The notes below the pieces were generated by a model. The model worked only from the letters and a program-made list of their open reading frames with translations, had not been told where the DNA came from and did not search any database. 64,000 nt of DNA, taken from assembly GCA_025093985.1 (NCBI GenBank), contig JACAAK010000014.1:1922001-1986000 (forward strand), read 5' to 3'. Shown in pieces: positions 34,572-45,263 of the stretch. The DNA comes from Calvatia gigantea. Lineage: Eukaryota > Basidiomycota > Agaricomycetes > Agaricales > Lycoperdaceae. Numbering within the stretch: the first letter of the stretch is position 1; each line of letters opens with the position of its first letter. The position numbers and the translations under genes are program-made.

Positions 34572-34576
34572 ATTAC

Positions 34577-37500
34577 CCAAGCTATGAGGCTAGCACAGAA
34601 GTCTACCCCAAAAACCCAAGCCAAACTACCCAGGAAATACAAAAAGTTTGCCTCTGTATTTGACAGCAAGAAATCAGAATGATTTCCACCAACTCACCCC
34701 TATGATCACAAAATTGAACTCCTAGACACATTCAAACCAGAACTAGGAAAAACATATCCCCTATCCCCCCTAGAAACTGAAGAACTCAAAAAGTTCATAC
34801 ACAAAAACCTCCAAAAAGGGTACATCCGAGAATTTGAATCTCCAATGGCCTCATCCTTCTTCTTTGTAGGAAAGAAGGATAGGAAATTACGCCCTTGCTA
34901 AGACTACCAGTATCTGAACAAACACATAAAGAAGAACACTTACTCTATCCTAATGATCACGACCATCATGGACAAACTCCAAGGAGCAAAACTCTTCACC
35001 AAAATGGACATCTGACTCAGATATAACAACATCAGAATTTGAGAAGGTGTTACGTGCGTTACCTTACTTCGCAACCGGGCTCGGATCGTCTCCACTCAGG
35101 GAGAGGTTCAATGCTATAGCCCAGGAGTATTCGACAAGTCTCAATGACTTCTGTGCAGGCTTTGGATCGCTCCCTCGAGTAGAAGCTCACGCTTGCCTGA
35201 GAAGTCCGAGTTAAATGTCACTGCAGTCCCCAAGGTTGTTAGCCTTGTAGCAGACGAGCGAAGATAAGGAAGCTTGTTACTAGAATAACCTAAAGTAATA
35301 CAAAGTACTACTTAAGGTTTATATACCAGCTACGAATAAAAGGTGAGAGATTACATAGTAAGTAGATATGAGTCAATGAGAACTACTATGGGTTAATTGG
35401 TAATCTAAGGAATCATAGGGATGGGTGAAATGAATACAGAAGAACGAGTATGAGTCATAAGAAGATAGAGTCAGGTAAGGAGAAGTACAATGGCGGGAAA
35501 AGATAAAGGTGAAACAGGAACATGACTCAAAATGAATCATAAGAAGCAGAGGTAGAAGTACATGTGATAAATAAATAAAGAACGGACCGGGGTATACAGA
35601 GGGAATAATAGAAAGTCAGAAAAGAAGGTTGATACGTTAGTTCGGAGAGTCCGGGGATGTGGTAAGTTCGTAACAGAAGGCGATCAATGGAAAGCCACTT
35701 TTAAAACTCCCATTGGACTCTATAAACTGAATGTCATGTACTTTGGAATGTGCAACTCCCCTGCTATGTTTCAGAAAATGATGGACACAATCTTTGCCAA
35801 AATGCTTGACAAAGGAGGAATTATAATTTACATGGACGATATTCTAATCTATGCTAAAACCCAAGAAGAAATGGATCACTTTACCATGGAAGCCCTTCAG
35901 ATACTAAAGGATAACAATCTATACCTAAAACTGGAAAAATGCGAATTTGACAAGACTCATCTTGAATATCTCAGCATGATAATCTCCCCTGATAAAATCG
36001 AAATGGACAACACCAAGCTCCATGGAATAGAAGAATGGCCTCTACCCCACACTATCCATGATGTCAGAAAATTTATGGAATTCTGCAACTTCTACTAAAA
36101 ATTCATACATCGCTATGCCGACATCTCTTGACCACTTAACTCCCTACTATCGAAAACCAAGAAATTCGAATGGGAAATCAAAGCCAATGAGGCCTTCAAA
36201 CAACTAAAAGTGGAATTCTTGAAGAAACCTGTCTTACTCATGCTGGACCAAACAAAACCATTCTTTATCGAAACCGATGCCTCAAAATATGCTTTAGGAG
36301 CCATTCTATCTCAACAAGACACAAATGGAAATTACCACCCTGTGGCATTCCTATCCAAAGCATTCAATCCTACCCAACATAATTACGAAATACACAATTG
36401 AGAACTCCTTGCCATAATCACTGCCTTGGAAGAATGGTGTCACTACTTAGAAGAAGCCCAACATTGTGTAACCATATGAACTGATCACAAGAACCTTACT
36501 TTTTGGAGAAAACCCCAAAATATCTCAAGAAGACAAGCCCGATGGCTCAGATTCCTCACACACTTTGACTTTATAATTGAACACATTCCTGGAACAAAGA
36601 TACCAGCAGCAGACACACTCTCATGAAGACCAGACCACACTCCTGATGACAACAACAACAACAAAAATATTATTGTCCTTCCAGAAAAAGTATTCCTTAA
36701 CAAAATAACAGTACTACCAGATGAACTCTTCATCTCCCTAGTTGACCAAGAATTACAAGATGAAATCACAAAATCTTCTAAATATGATGAAACCACCATG
36801 GAAGCCATGAAACAACTTCTATCAGAATCACCAGAAGCAGTCAACCCAAAATATGGAATCATTCCCATGTCAACAGGACAACTTATGACATTTGAAGGAA
36901 GAATCATTATCCCAGAAGATGTGGAACTCTGCTGACATATTATCCAGTGGTACCATGACCACCCTTCTGCCAGACACCCTGGAGAACAAGAAACGTACCG
37001 AATAGCCAAAGTAGAAGTATATTGGCCAGGAATGAGTACCTTTATATGAAATTATGTCCAAGAATGCAGCGCTTGCCAACAATTCAAGATTAATTGGAAC
37101 CCTGCTCATCCACTGTTACAACCAATCCCACCACTAAAATCTACTAGACTATTTGCACATATCGCAATGGATCTATTAACAGACCTACCGAAATCCCATG
37201 GATTTGATGCAATCCTGTCCATAGTGGACCATGGACTTACGAAGGGGGTAATTCTCACTCCTTATAAAAAGGAATCACTGCCAAAGGAATCGCTGACATA
37301 ATTATAGACAAGGTCTACACCAGATTCGGACTACTGAACAAAATAATCTCCAACTGTGACCCCAGATTCTGAGCAAACTCCAGCCAAGCTCTCATGAAAT
37401 GCCTAGGAATCACTCAATCATTCTCATCGGCCTACCACCCTCAATCTGATGGAACTACTGAATGATTCAACCAGGAAATATCCGCTTACCTATCCATCTA

Positions 37501-38190
37501 CTGCACAGGAAACCCCTCTACCTGGTCTGAAACACTCCCCATCCTTGAATTCTCCCATAATTCAAGAACACACTCCAATTGTAAACAAACACCATTTAAG
37601 CTCATGTATGGAATGAAACCTTATGGAATACCTACAATCCTTGAAGAATCAAACTTTACTACTACTGAAGAAAGAATAGAATCCCTGGATCATGCACGAA
37701 AAGAAGCCATCACTGCCCACAAGCTAGCCATGGAGTACATGGAACAAAGAATCAAATCTAAATTCAAACCTTTCACCCTAGGACAATAAGTGTGGCTAGA
37801 ATGGAGAAACCTGAAACTCCCATTCAAATCAAACAAAATAGCACCGAAACACCTCAGACTGTTCACAATCAAGAAAGTCCTATCACCACTCTCCTACTGA
37901 CTTAACCTACCTGAAACATGGAAAATTCACAACGTATTCCATGCCACCCTTCTCTCTGAATACACCAAAAATAATATCCACGGACCAAATCCACAACTAC
38001 CCCTCCCTGATATCATAGAAGGAGAAGAAGAATATGAAATCAAAGGAATTCTAAACCACCAAACTAAAAACAAACAAAGGGAATATTACATCAAATGGAA
38101 AGGTTACGACCATAAAGAAAACTCTTGGGAAAACAAAGCACAACTATCACCACATGCTCAAGAACTATTACAAAAATACTAAAAAGAACA
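34577..38190 (+). pseudogene. Chromovirus B pol part 2: RT, RNase H, integrase, chromodomain
   Basis: It aligns with A pol along its length. The RT N-terminus lies at 34577-35047 (KYKKFASVFDSKKSE; PYDHKIELLDTFKPELGK), is cut by a solo LTR, and resumes at 35676 with the YMDD box near 35831. RNase H follows at about 36240-36610 (FFIETDASKYALGAILSQ). The integrase zinc segment is near 36960-37090 and the core at 37150-37600 (MDLLTDLPKSHGF; HPQSDGTTE), with a small deletion near 37265. The chromodomain (EYYIKWKGYDHKENSWEN) is near 38081. Many TGA stops occur, several at the same codons as in A, plus a frameshift near 37265 and a TAA near 38179. Inactive. Confidence 0.85.
35048..35675 (-). repeat. 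Solo A/B-type LTR inserted in the RT of B
   Basis: A 628-bp inverted copy, TGTTACGTG..CGTAACA, with GAAGG duplications at 35043-35047 and 35676-35680. The flanking RT sequence joins correctly when it is removed. Confidence 0.88.
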
Positions 38191-38297
38191 CCGACTAACC
38201 ACCGCCCCACCTAAACAATGAAAAGGACATAAATAGACTAGAAAACTATCAAACTTCCTCATCACTCCACAACAACACCTTGCAAACAAAATTACCA

Positions 38298-40022
38298 ATG
38301 GCACCTACCCAGAAGAACTATAAGAAGGGAAAGAAAGCTGCTATCATAGCCTCATTCCCCTCACTCTCTTCTGTATCATCCCTTTCAACAAAAAACAACT
38401 CCCCAACCCGAAAAGTTCAATTCCTTCCTGCCTCTTCTCGTACTATTACTCCCAACCCTCCCACTACTACACCAGCAAGCCACAAAACCCCTGTCCCAAT
38501 CCTTCCCAATGTCCAGATAAACAAACTACTGGAAAAACTGATATTAACCCTCCCAAATGCTGTCTTTACCAAAGACAAGCTCCAACAAATTGTGGACTAG
38601 AACAAGTACTTTTGGGTCGACATCTTTGTTGGACCCAATTGTATCTACATTCCTCCAACCACCAAATCAACCAGACATAGTCCCTGGGACAAACTCACCT
38701 ACCCCATCAGAATGGCAAGCAGCTCCCCTACACCCGAATCAAGTTCCCAGTGAACAAATACACAAAACCCAACCTGCAACACTGAACCCCAAGACCCCCC
38801 AGTCTCCTTCTCCAAAGTTGTTGCCAGAACCACTCTCCATACCCCCTTCTATGATACAAAATCAACCCCTCAGTGACTTCTCTGGTTGCCAAAACCTGAA
38901 TATATCCATCTAATCTGAATTAACAACCCTGCCCCAGCACTCCCCTCGGAGTGAGCTGGGATCCCGAAATCTCATAGGGAGAAGCTTCCTTCCAGACCCT
39001 CCGACCCAGCCACCCCCACTGCTGCCCACCTCGCCTGGGTCGCAGCCAACCCCTCCAACCGAGAACCCAATGCCACCTCCCAGTTTAGCCCAGACCCCAC
39101 TCAAGACAATGGATCTGTGCTCATGGAGTTATGGACTTGAACTGATTTCTTATCTGAGGGATCCCTCCACGCAATGGCACTCAAGCAAGATTATAGAACT
39201 CACTTCTGCACTAAATATTTACATAATTCCACTCAATGAAACCACTGGTGCATTATCTGCGACACCCTTTCACAGCTCAAACATCTTTCTGGGGATTATG
39301 AGTATGCTGCCGATAGAGCAGTCTTATTTATCCAGGCATCACGAAGCCTTGGATTACCTCAGGCTTATGCCCACTACCTCAATAAAAATCATGTTGAGCC
39401 TCTCACATCCAACCCATAAACTGGCCCATCTTTGGGCAGATCACACCAGCAAACCAATTCCCCCAAGAGAAACCCCTCCCCCAAACTGAATGCACCTCCC
39501 CTGGCCTCATCTATCCCATCCAGACAACCAGATTCCTTCTGAACAACTTGAAGTAGCCATATACAATCTAATGGCCCATCTGGATTGACTCATAGCACTT
39601 CAGGCTCCACATGAAAACCCCTCTGAACCAAATCAGGACAAGGACAAACCCCAATCCAACCCCGAGCAATAAACAACCCGAACTTTGACCTGAAAGCCTT
39701 TTGCGAAAAATGTGCCAAACTCTACCTCCCCACCATAGGTCACTAGGCCAGCGATTGCACCCATACCACCTGTCCTATCTGCCGAAAAACCTGCCCTGGT
39801 CATTACCAATGGACCTGTCCCTAATATTTCTGCTGACTCTGTAAAACCCTCAACCCACAACATAAACCAGAAGACTGTCCAAAATATACCAACTACATAC
39901 AAGCCGTCGAAGCTATGAAACAATGCTTCCAAGCACAAGTTTTGGATAACCCCCATAATGCCTTTGAAGATGAATACTATGATGATGGAGTCTCCCTCGA
40001 CTACTCCTGCATGTCTGTGTAA
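38298..40022 (+). pseudogene. Chromovirus B third ORF with zinc-finger cluster
   Basis: This is the counterpart of 4486-5722 plus 29236-29722. It starts MAPTQKNYKKGKKAA, about 100 bp after the chromodomain, and has the same Ser/Pro-rich linker. The conserved block from ~39180 reads CIICDTLSQLKHLSGDYEYA. The cysteine cluster at about 39700-39880 (FCEKCAKLYLPTIGH; CPICRKTCPGHY; LCKTLNPQHKPEDC) is followed by the tail DEYYDDGVSLDYSCMSV, stopping at 40022. TGA/TAG/TAA codons interrupt. Conservation of the cysteines and of the very C-terminus between two diverged copies argues that it was a functional protein. Confidence 0.65.
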
Positions 40023-40054
40023 ATTTCAGAGTAATTTACCTAGAGATGGGCTAA

Positions 40055-40650
40055 TGTTATGAATTTACCTCCAGATTACTACAGACTAACATTATTTCTC
40101 ACCATATTAACCTTCTCTTCCTTATACCCTGGTCCATTCTTTATTTATTTACCACATGTACTTCTATCTTCACTTCTTATGACTTGTTCCAAGTCATTGT
40201 TCCTGTTATCCCACCATCAGACTTCTATCTACTCATTTCCAGCTTCCTCTGACTTGTATTACTTCTTTTACACATCCCTATGACTCCTTAGCTTACCAAT
40301 TAACCTGTAGTAGTCTCTCATTGACTCATACCTTCTTACTACATAATTACTCATTTCCTATGCATAGCTAGTATATAAACTTTAAGTAGTACATCTGTAT
40401 TACCTTAGGTTATTCTAGTAACAAGCTTCCTTATCTTTGCTTGTCTACTACAAGGTTAACAACCTTGGGGACTACAGTAACACTTAACTCAGACTTCTCA
40501 GACAAGCACGAGCTTTTACTTGAGGGAGCGATCCAAAGTCTGCACAGAAGTCATTGAGACTTGTTGTATACTCCTGGGCTATAGTGTTGAACCTCTCCCT
40601 GAGTGGAGACATTCCAGGCCTGGTTGCAAAGTAAGGTAACGCACATAACA
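40055..40650 (+). repeat. Chromovirus B 3' LTR
   Basis: 596 bp, begins TGTTATGAA and ends ACATAACA, preceded by the purine tract tagagatgggctaa. It diverges moderately from 29752-30351. Confidence 0.88.
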
Positions 40651-41446
40651 AAAATACTCAGATAAGAATCCTCCTGTTGAAATTGTCAAATATATCCCAT
40701 GTTGATGTCATGTAAATATATTTTATCTGAGTGCCCCACTCCCACACCCACTCCTGGGCCACTCAACCTTTTGTGGGCACCGATTTAGAACCCATGACTT
40801 CCTCAGTGCCCTGTGCCGAGACCAGCACTGACTCAGAACCCGGGCATCAATCATTTCCTACCTCCGGGACTAACCAGTGCCACTCATTTGACTCTTTCTC
40901 TGGAGCAACTGCCAGTTCTATGACTGGTTGTACCCCGGGCACCAAATCAAGAATCTGGGCCAGTTGTAAGTCAGATTTTGAATCTCAGCTACAATCGGTC
41001 CTATGTCCAGAGACAATAAGAAAATTCAAAAACAATAAGGGCATTTGTTTTTGAATCAGAATGAAAGGCCGGTAATCGTCGCCAATTAATGAGCCAATTC
41101 TACCACTAGCATAAAGTCTGTTCAGTGTCCCGAGAGTGTATATGATTTTATATCCCCGCTAGAACCTTGTGTACCCTCGGTGATGAGTCCCGATCTCAAT
41201 TGGTCTCAGGTGTACATCCTTTGGTAATGTCCCTCAGCCCATCCGTCGACCCTCTCATAAATGGGACCCCGACGACTCTTCATCAACATCTGCAGTAACC
41301 AAATTCCTACGAAACTCCAGCGGCCCCAGAGAGTTTAATTCAGTAATAGTGGTAGTCAATCCTTGACCTGATTGTTCCCGCAATCGAAGGATAATATGGC
41401 ACGATAGACAACGATACATAATTGCGCTGAATCTGGTCCCATTCGC
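40651..41446. other. Intergenic sequence after the transposon complex, with a short inverted repeat
   Basis: The inverted pair actcagataa (40656-40665) and ttatctgagt (40723-40732) flanks ~57 bp. A 107-codon reading frame (40731-41054) without an identifiable motif is not convincing as a gene. Confidence 0.35.
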
Positions 41447-41760
41447 ATGAGTTTGAATTCAAGAATGGATTTATGTGGGAGGATGGGAGACGAACATTCC
41501 GGAGAGTTGTTTGAGTGGACCTTGGGGTTCGTAGTAAAGCAATATCGAGACATTCGAAATCACTACAGGTTTATCAGTTGCGTGTTGGAAGGCCAAATAC
41601 CAGGACCAGGTGAGGACGCACAGAAGTTCAGAACGAAGTAAAATACAGCATCCTTGTATACCTTCCTCGCTAATGAATTCGTATCCAAGGAATACTTGAG
41701 TCTGATTTTGGATCCAATAGCGAGAAACATCAAAACTATACACATACACGAACACACACG

Positions 41761-42375
41761 TTAGATACGGATATTTGAGACTTTTGAGACTGAAGGAATT
41801 GGCATACTTGAATCGACGATCAACACGCTCAACACTCCCCACATGGCGAGTTCTGTCTGACCTTCGACTATAAGAAAACAGCTCGGGATGATTCTGGGAT
41901 CGTTAATTGGCGGGTGAAGCACTGGTGTCAAGAAGAGACAAAGTTGAGAATCCCTCAGGCGCCGTGGTGACAACCATCATTAATAGAGGACGTACGTTTC
42001 GTGGACCGCATAATTAGGAAATTAATTATAATTCCGGCGCCGATCATTCCCTTAAAACCAGAGTAAGATTAGATTTCGGCGCGAGGACAAACCGAGCACT
42101 CTAGAAACTTACCGTCGCCAGGAATATCAAGAAAATCATAATTATTCGTGAGGCATTCCATAACGCATATGCACGGAGGAAAAAGGCAACTGGTATACAT
42201 TGGGTGAATCCTGCGCTCGGGTCGGGAATATTGGCTTGGGGACTCACGTTGGGTACATGCTATTCCAACAAAAGTGATCCCTAAAATGCGTCCAGAGTGT
42301 CAATGGCCGAATAGTGGCCGAAGGGGAGTGTGAACGTACAGGAAGAACTTAGCCCTAAACCAAGACATAGCTTAT
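41761..42375 (-). pseudogene. DUF6533-like membrane protein remnant, unit 1
   Basis: On the minus strand, split-up coding blocks recall the basidiomycete DUF6533 multi-pass membrane family: FRAKFFLYVHTPL near 42350, then FFLRAYALWNASRIIMIFLIFLAT near 42120-42190 (the RxYALW signature preceding a membrane helix), then CFLIVEGQTELAMWGVLSVLIV near 41830-41890. Splice-like donors (ctcacg near 42243, cttacc near 42107 on the plus strand) lie between them. Stops and missing segments mean that I cannot build a full gene. The function of the family is unknown. The assignment rests on recognition of the YALW block and the order of hydrophobic segments. Confidence 0.4.
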
Positions 42376-42468
42376 CCTAAAGCGATAAGATCTCTCTCCG
42401 ACACTGGGTATGTGGGAAGGATCGTGCACGCACGGGAGGGGCGTTGATACCTTTTCAACAACAAATTA

Positions 42469-44073
42469 CAGTAAGGGACAAAACCGTTCCAATGTTTTGA
42501 ACTTTTCAGAAGATCAGCTCATAACTCAAGGACTACTGTGGCTGTGCACTTCCTAATTTAATTGTAGATAGTCCAGTATCTTATCTAATCATATGCAAAG
42601 TATGATTATGTAATCCTTTGTTTTGGGGGAGTTATTAATTAATTAATATTTTAAGTACATTGGAACAGTTTTGTCCCTCTCAAATTCTGAGCACATGACT
42701 TCGTTTATTGCAATCAAATAAATACAAATAAAATCATGTGACCATGTAGGGTGATGTATAAATGGATGTGCTTATTCTCAGGTGCAAATTAACTCCCCCA
42801 CTATACCTTTACAACTATATGCGCTCTCTTTCCTCTACTCAGACCAATAGAGTCCTCTCTTACCTGGACCAAGGGAAATCTGCTCATCATATTGCTTCTA
42901 TTACTGGTCTGGGAGTCAGTACTATTTCTAGGATTCGCTCCAAACATAGATCAACACTTTCCAAATCTGTTGGTGGCCGCCCATCTAAACTTTCTCCCTC
43001 TGATATCCACTATTCTGTTCGCCTCATCACCTCTCGCAAGGCTGACAATGCCTCCCAAGTCACCAAATCACTTCAAAATGTTATTGCCCAGCCTGTATCC
43101 ACCAAAACAGTGCGCAGGGCACTCAGAGGAGCTGGAATGAAGGCTGTAGTCAAGCGGAAATGACCTAAACTTACTGCTGTCCATAGGAGGAAAAGGTTGG
43201 AGTGGGCAGAAGCACATGTTAACTGGACCCTGGAGGACTGGAAGAGGGTTATTTGGACAGATGAGTCCAAAATCAATCGGTTTGGATCAGATGGAAGGGT
43301 TTGGGTATGGAAAAAGGCAGGAGAGGGGCTGAATGATAGATTGGTTGAGGGAACAGTCAAGTTTGGTGGAGGAAATGTGATGATCTGGGGTTGTATGCTG
43401 TGGGATGGAGTGGGGTTTGCCACTAAAATTGAAGGGAAGATGGATGCTGACCTTTATGTTCAAATTTTGGGGGATGAACTAAAGAGGAGCATCAGGTGGT
43501 ATGGGAAGAATGAGGAGGATATGGTCTTCCAACAGGACAATGACCCCAAACACAAGAGCAAAAAGGCTACAAACTGGCTAGATGAGTCTGAATTGGAGGT
43601 TATGGTATGGCCCCCACAGTCTCCAGACCTTAATCCCATTGAACATCTCTGGACTCACCTCAAGAATAAGCTGGGAGAGTATGATACTCCTCCTGATAGC
43701 ATGAATACCCTATGGGAGAGGATACAAAAGGAGTGGGATGACATAGAACCAGAAGTGTGTCAGAATCTGATAGAGAGTATGCCTAGGAGGGTCCAGGCAG
43801 TTTTACAGGCCAAGGGAGCTTATACCAGGTACTAGAATACCCATTTTGTATATAAATTTCAAGAGGGACAAAACTGTTCCAATGCACTTAAAATATTAAT
43901 TAATTAATAACTCCCCTAAAACAAAGGATTACATAATCATACTTTGCATATGATTAGATAAGATACTGGACTATCTACAATTAAATTAGGAAGTGCACAG
44001 CCACAGTAGTCCTTGAGATATGAGCTGATCTTCTGAGAAGTTCAAAACATTGGAACGGTTTTGTCCCTTACTG
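42469..44073 (+). mobile_element. Tc1/mariner-type DNA transposon, copy 2
   Basis: 1605 bp, flanked by TA. I noted only two differences from copy 1: C to T at 43161, and C at 43278 where copy 1 has T. The empty target site survives in duplication unit 2 (TA at 45179-45180), so the duplication came first. Confidence 0.95.
42762..43835 (+). pseudogene. Tc1/mariner transposase with one nonsense mutation
   Basis: It is the same gene as 17852-18925 but codon CGA at the position of 43161 is TGA, truncating it after KAVVKRK, before the catalytic domain. The downstream frame is otherwise intact, with all three catalytic residues (WTDESK, QQDNDPKH, SPDLNPIEHLW). It carries R rather than W in KINRFGSDG, probably the ancestral state. 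It could still be mobilised by copy 1, because the terminal repeats are unaltered. Confidence 0.92.
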
Positions 44074-44158
44074 TAGCTATGTCCCCTCCCTTGCATGGGT
44101 GCAGAAACTTACTGTATAGGACGGTCCCGAGCGTGAAGAAGGTCGTGTATCGACATAT

Positions 44159-45263
44159 ATGAGTTTGAATTCAAGAATGGATTTATGTGGGAGGATGGGA
44201 GACGAACATTCCGGAGAGTTGTTTGAGTGGACCTTGGGGTTCGTAGTAAAGCAATATCGAGACATTCGAAATCACTACAGGTTTATCAGTTGCGTGTTGG
44301 AAGGCCAAATACCAGGACCAGGTGAGGACGCACAGAAGTCAGAACGAAGTAAAATACAGCATCCCTGTATACCTTCCTCGCTAATGAATTCGTATCCAAG
44401 GAATACTTGAGTCTGATTTTGGATCCAATAGCGAGAAACATCAAACTATACACATACACGAACACACACGTTAGATACGGATATTTGAGAGTTTTTGAGA
44501 CTGAAGGAATTGGCATACTTGAATCGACGATCAACACGCTCAACACTCCCCACATGGCGAGTTCTGGCTGACCTTCGACTATAAGAAAACAGCTCGGGAT
44601 GATTCTGGGATCGTTAATTGGCGGGTGAAGCACTGGTGTCAAGAAGAGACAAAGTTGAGAATCCCTCAGGCGCCGTGGTGACAACCATCATTAATAGAGG
44701 ACGTACGTTTTCGTGGACCGCATAATTAGGAAATTAATTATAATTCCGGCGCCGATCATTCCCTTAAAACCAGAGTAAGATTAGATTTCGGCGCGAGGAC
44801 AAACCGAGCACTCTAGAAACTTACCGTCGCCAGGAATATCAAGAAAATCATAATTACTCGTGAGGCATTCCATAACGCATATGCACGGAGGAAAAAGGCA
44901 ATTGGTATACATTGGGTGAATCCTGCGCTCGGGTCGGGAATATTGGCTTGGGGACTCACGTTGGGTACATGCTATTCCAACAAAAGTGATCCCTAAAATG
45001 CGTCCAGAGTGTCAATGGCCGAATAGTGGCCGAAGGGGAGTGTGAACGTACAGGAAGAACTTAGCCCTAAACCAAGACATAGCTTATCCGAAAGCGATAA
45101 GATCTCTCTCCGACACTGGGTATGTGGGAAGGATCGTGCACGCACGGGAGGGGCGTTGATACCTTTTCAACAACAAATTAGCTATGTCCCCTCCCTTGCA
45201 TGGGTGCAGAAACTTACTGTATAGGACGGTCCCGAGCGTGAAGAAGGTCGTGTATCGACATAT
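44159..45263. repeat. Tandem duplication unit 2
   Basis: It follows unit 1 directly; the junction is at gacatat followed by atgagtttg. It preserves the pre-insertion state of the Tc1 target and a second copy of the DUF6533-like remnant. Confidence 0.85.
44473..45087 (-). pseudogene. DUF6533-like membrane protein remnant, unit 2
   Basis: It has the same blocks as unit 1: FRAKFFLYVHTP near 45060, RAYALWNASR near 44880 and CFLIVEGQPELAMWG near 44590. It has the same unresolved exon structure and the same limits on the call. Because both units share the apparent defects, these probably predate the duplication. Confidence 0.4.

Larger units (their letters stand above)
29752..40650 (+). mobile_element. 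Chromovirus B, full-length but interrupted
   Basis: Between LTRs 29752-30351 and 40055-40650 lie gag, protease, RT, RNase H, integrase, chromodomain and a third ORF, in that order. Solo LTR insertions sit at 32988-34571 (with a nested LTR) and 35048-35675; removing each with its 5-bp duplication restores continuous sequence. The two LTRs differ at many sites, so B is older than C. No TGG-type primer site follows the 5' LTR. Confidence 0.85.
41447..44158. repeat. Tandem duplication unit 1, containing Tc1 copy 2
   Basis: About 1.1 kb of non-Tc1 sequence (41447-42468 plus 44074-44158) is repeated almost identically at 44159-45263. The differences noted are single-base changes and 1-bp indels. 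The unit holds DUF6533-like remnants on the minus strand. Confidence 0.85.

Noticed and set aside
40731..41054. 107-codon frame after chromovirus B
   Set aside because: It lacks a convincing ATG and any domain, and begins inside a short inverted repeat.
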